Of a DNA stretch of 5,782 nucleotides, positions 5,600-5,782 are shown in pieces. Below the pieces are notes generated by a model, which ran no database searches, had not been told where the DNA came from, and saw only the letters and a program-made list of their open reading frames with translations. A program made the position numbers and the translations under genes. The stretch comes from Ruminococcus sp. UBA4275 (GTDB taxonomy: Bacteria; Bacillota; Clostridia; Oscillospirales; Ruminococcaceae). Position 1 is the stretch's first letter, and the number at the start of each line of letters is the position of its first letter. The stretch covers positions 1-5,782 of the forward strand of contig DGVV01000138.1 of NCBI GenBank assembly GCA_002395085.1. The letters are read 5' to 3'.

Positions 5600-5782
5600 C
5601 CGCATAAACCGAAAAGAATTCTGAATATCCGGTAACAAAGCGGAAACATCTGTGTGCTGCCGGCGGAAACTGCACATACAGCTCCCCCCTACATTATATA
5701 TAGACATCAAAATTTTGCCGCAGGTCACATTTTTCTGATAATTTTTGGGTATGTAACTTTTTATGTGGTTACACATGATTTG
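5600..5782. other. Region upstream of the CapA-like promoter with no gene seen
   Basis: It is AT-rich with short inverted repeats: ATGTG-GTTA-CACAT (5763-5776) and TGTAAC/GTTACA (5752-5773). A second TATAAT on the minus strand (5693-5698) has no good -35. An open minus-strand frame here runs through the CapA promoter and start and is not believed. Confidence 0.4.

Noticed and set aside
5411..5776. Minus-strand open frame of 121 codons overlapping the CapA-like start, with an internal ATG (5677) behind a GGGGGGAG sequence
   Set aside because: It contains the CapA promoter and overlaps its start out of frame, the nearby TATAAT (5693-5698) has no -35 and would start the RNA inside the supposed ribosome binding site, and the peptide has no recognisable features.

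Overview
The window looks like a chromosomal piece of a cellulosome-forming Ruminococcus (R. flavefaciens / R. champanellensis type). The reasons are three adjacent minus-strand genes for secreted scaffoldin proteins built from cohesin-like modules, Thr/Ser linkers and C-terminal dockerins, GC-rich Firmicute-style coding, strong GGAGG or GGAAAGGG ribosome binding sites, and sigma-A promoters with consensus -10 boxes. The species is an inference from architecture; no search was run.

Layout, read in the direction of transcription (minus strand, from high to low coordinates). 5600-5782: no gene seen. 5571-5599: promoter of a CapA-family metallophosphatase lipoprotein (4249-5511), which ends in its own intrinsic terminator (4197-4230). 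4056-4084: a near-consensus promoter that opens a leader of about 280 nt (3768 to about 4049), which can fold into four successive stem-loops before a small scaffoldin gene, scaC-like (2925-3767; one cohesin plus one dockerin). 2670-2924: a 255-nt gap with no clear terminator and only a weak candidate promoter. 843-2669: a scaA-like scaffoldin (divergent N-terminal cohesin-like domain, Thr linker, second cohesin-like module, Thr linker, dockerin). 741-842: a 102-nt intercistronic gap holding two perfect inverted repeats, one directly against the next ribosome binding site. 1-740: the 5' part of a scaB-like multi-cohesin scaffoldin, cut by the window edge inside its second module.

The gene order (one-cohesin adaptor, then two-module scaffoldin with dockerin, then multi-cohesin scaffoldin) matches the known scaC-scaA-scaB start of the ruminococcal sca cluster. 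By analogy, ScaC is an adaptor that changes enzyme specificity, ScaA carries enzymes or adaptors and plugs into ScaB through its dockerin, and ScaB is the large scaffold that is anchored to the cell by a product further downstream, outside this window. The three sca genes are probably transcribed largely together from the 4056-4084 promoter. The CapA-like gene is a separate transcription unit with no evident functional tie.

The most interesting unexplained signals are in the RNA: the long structured leader of the scaC-like gene, including a segment that can pair with either of two identical partners, and the paired hairpins between scaA and scaB, which could set the relative amounts of the scaffoldins.
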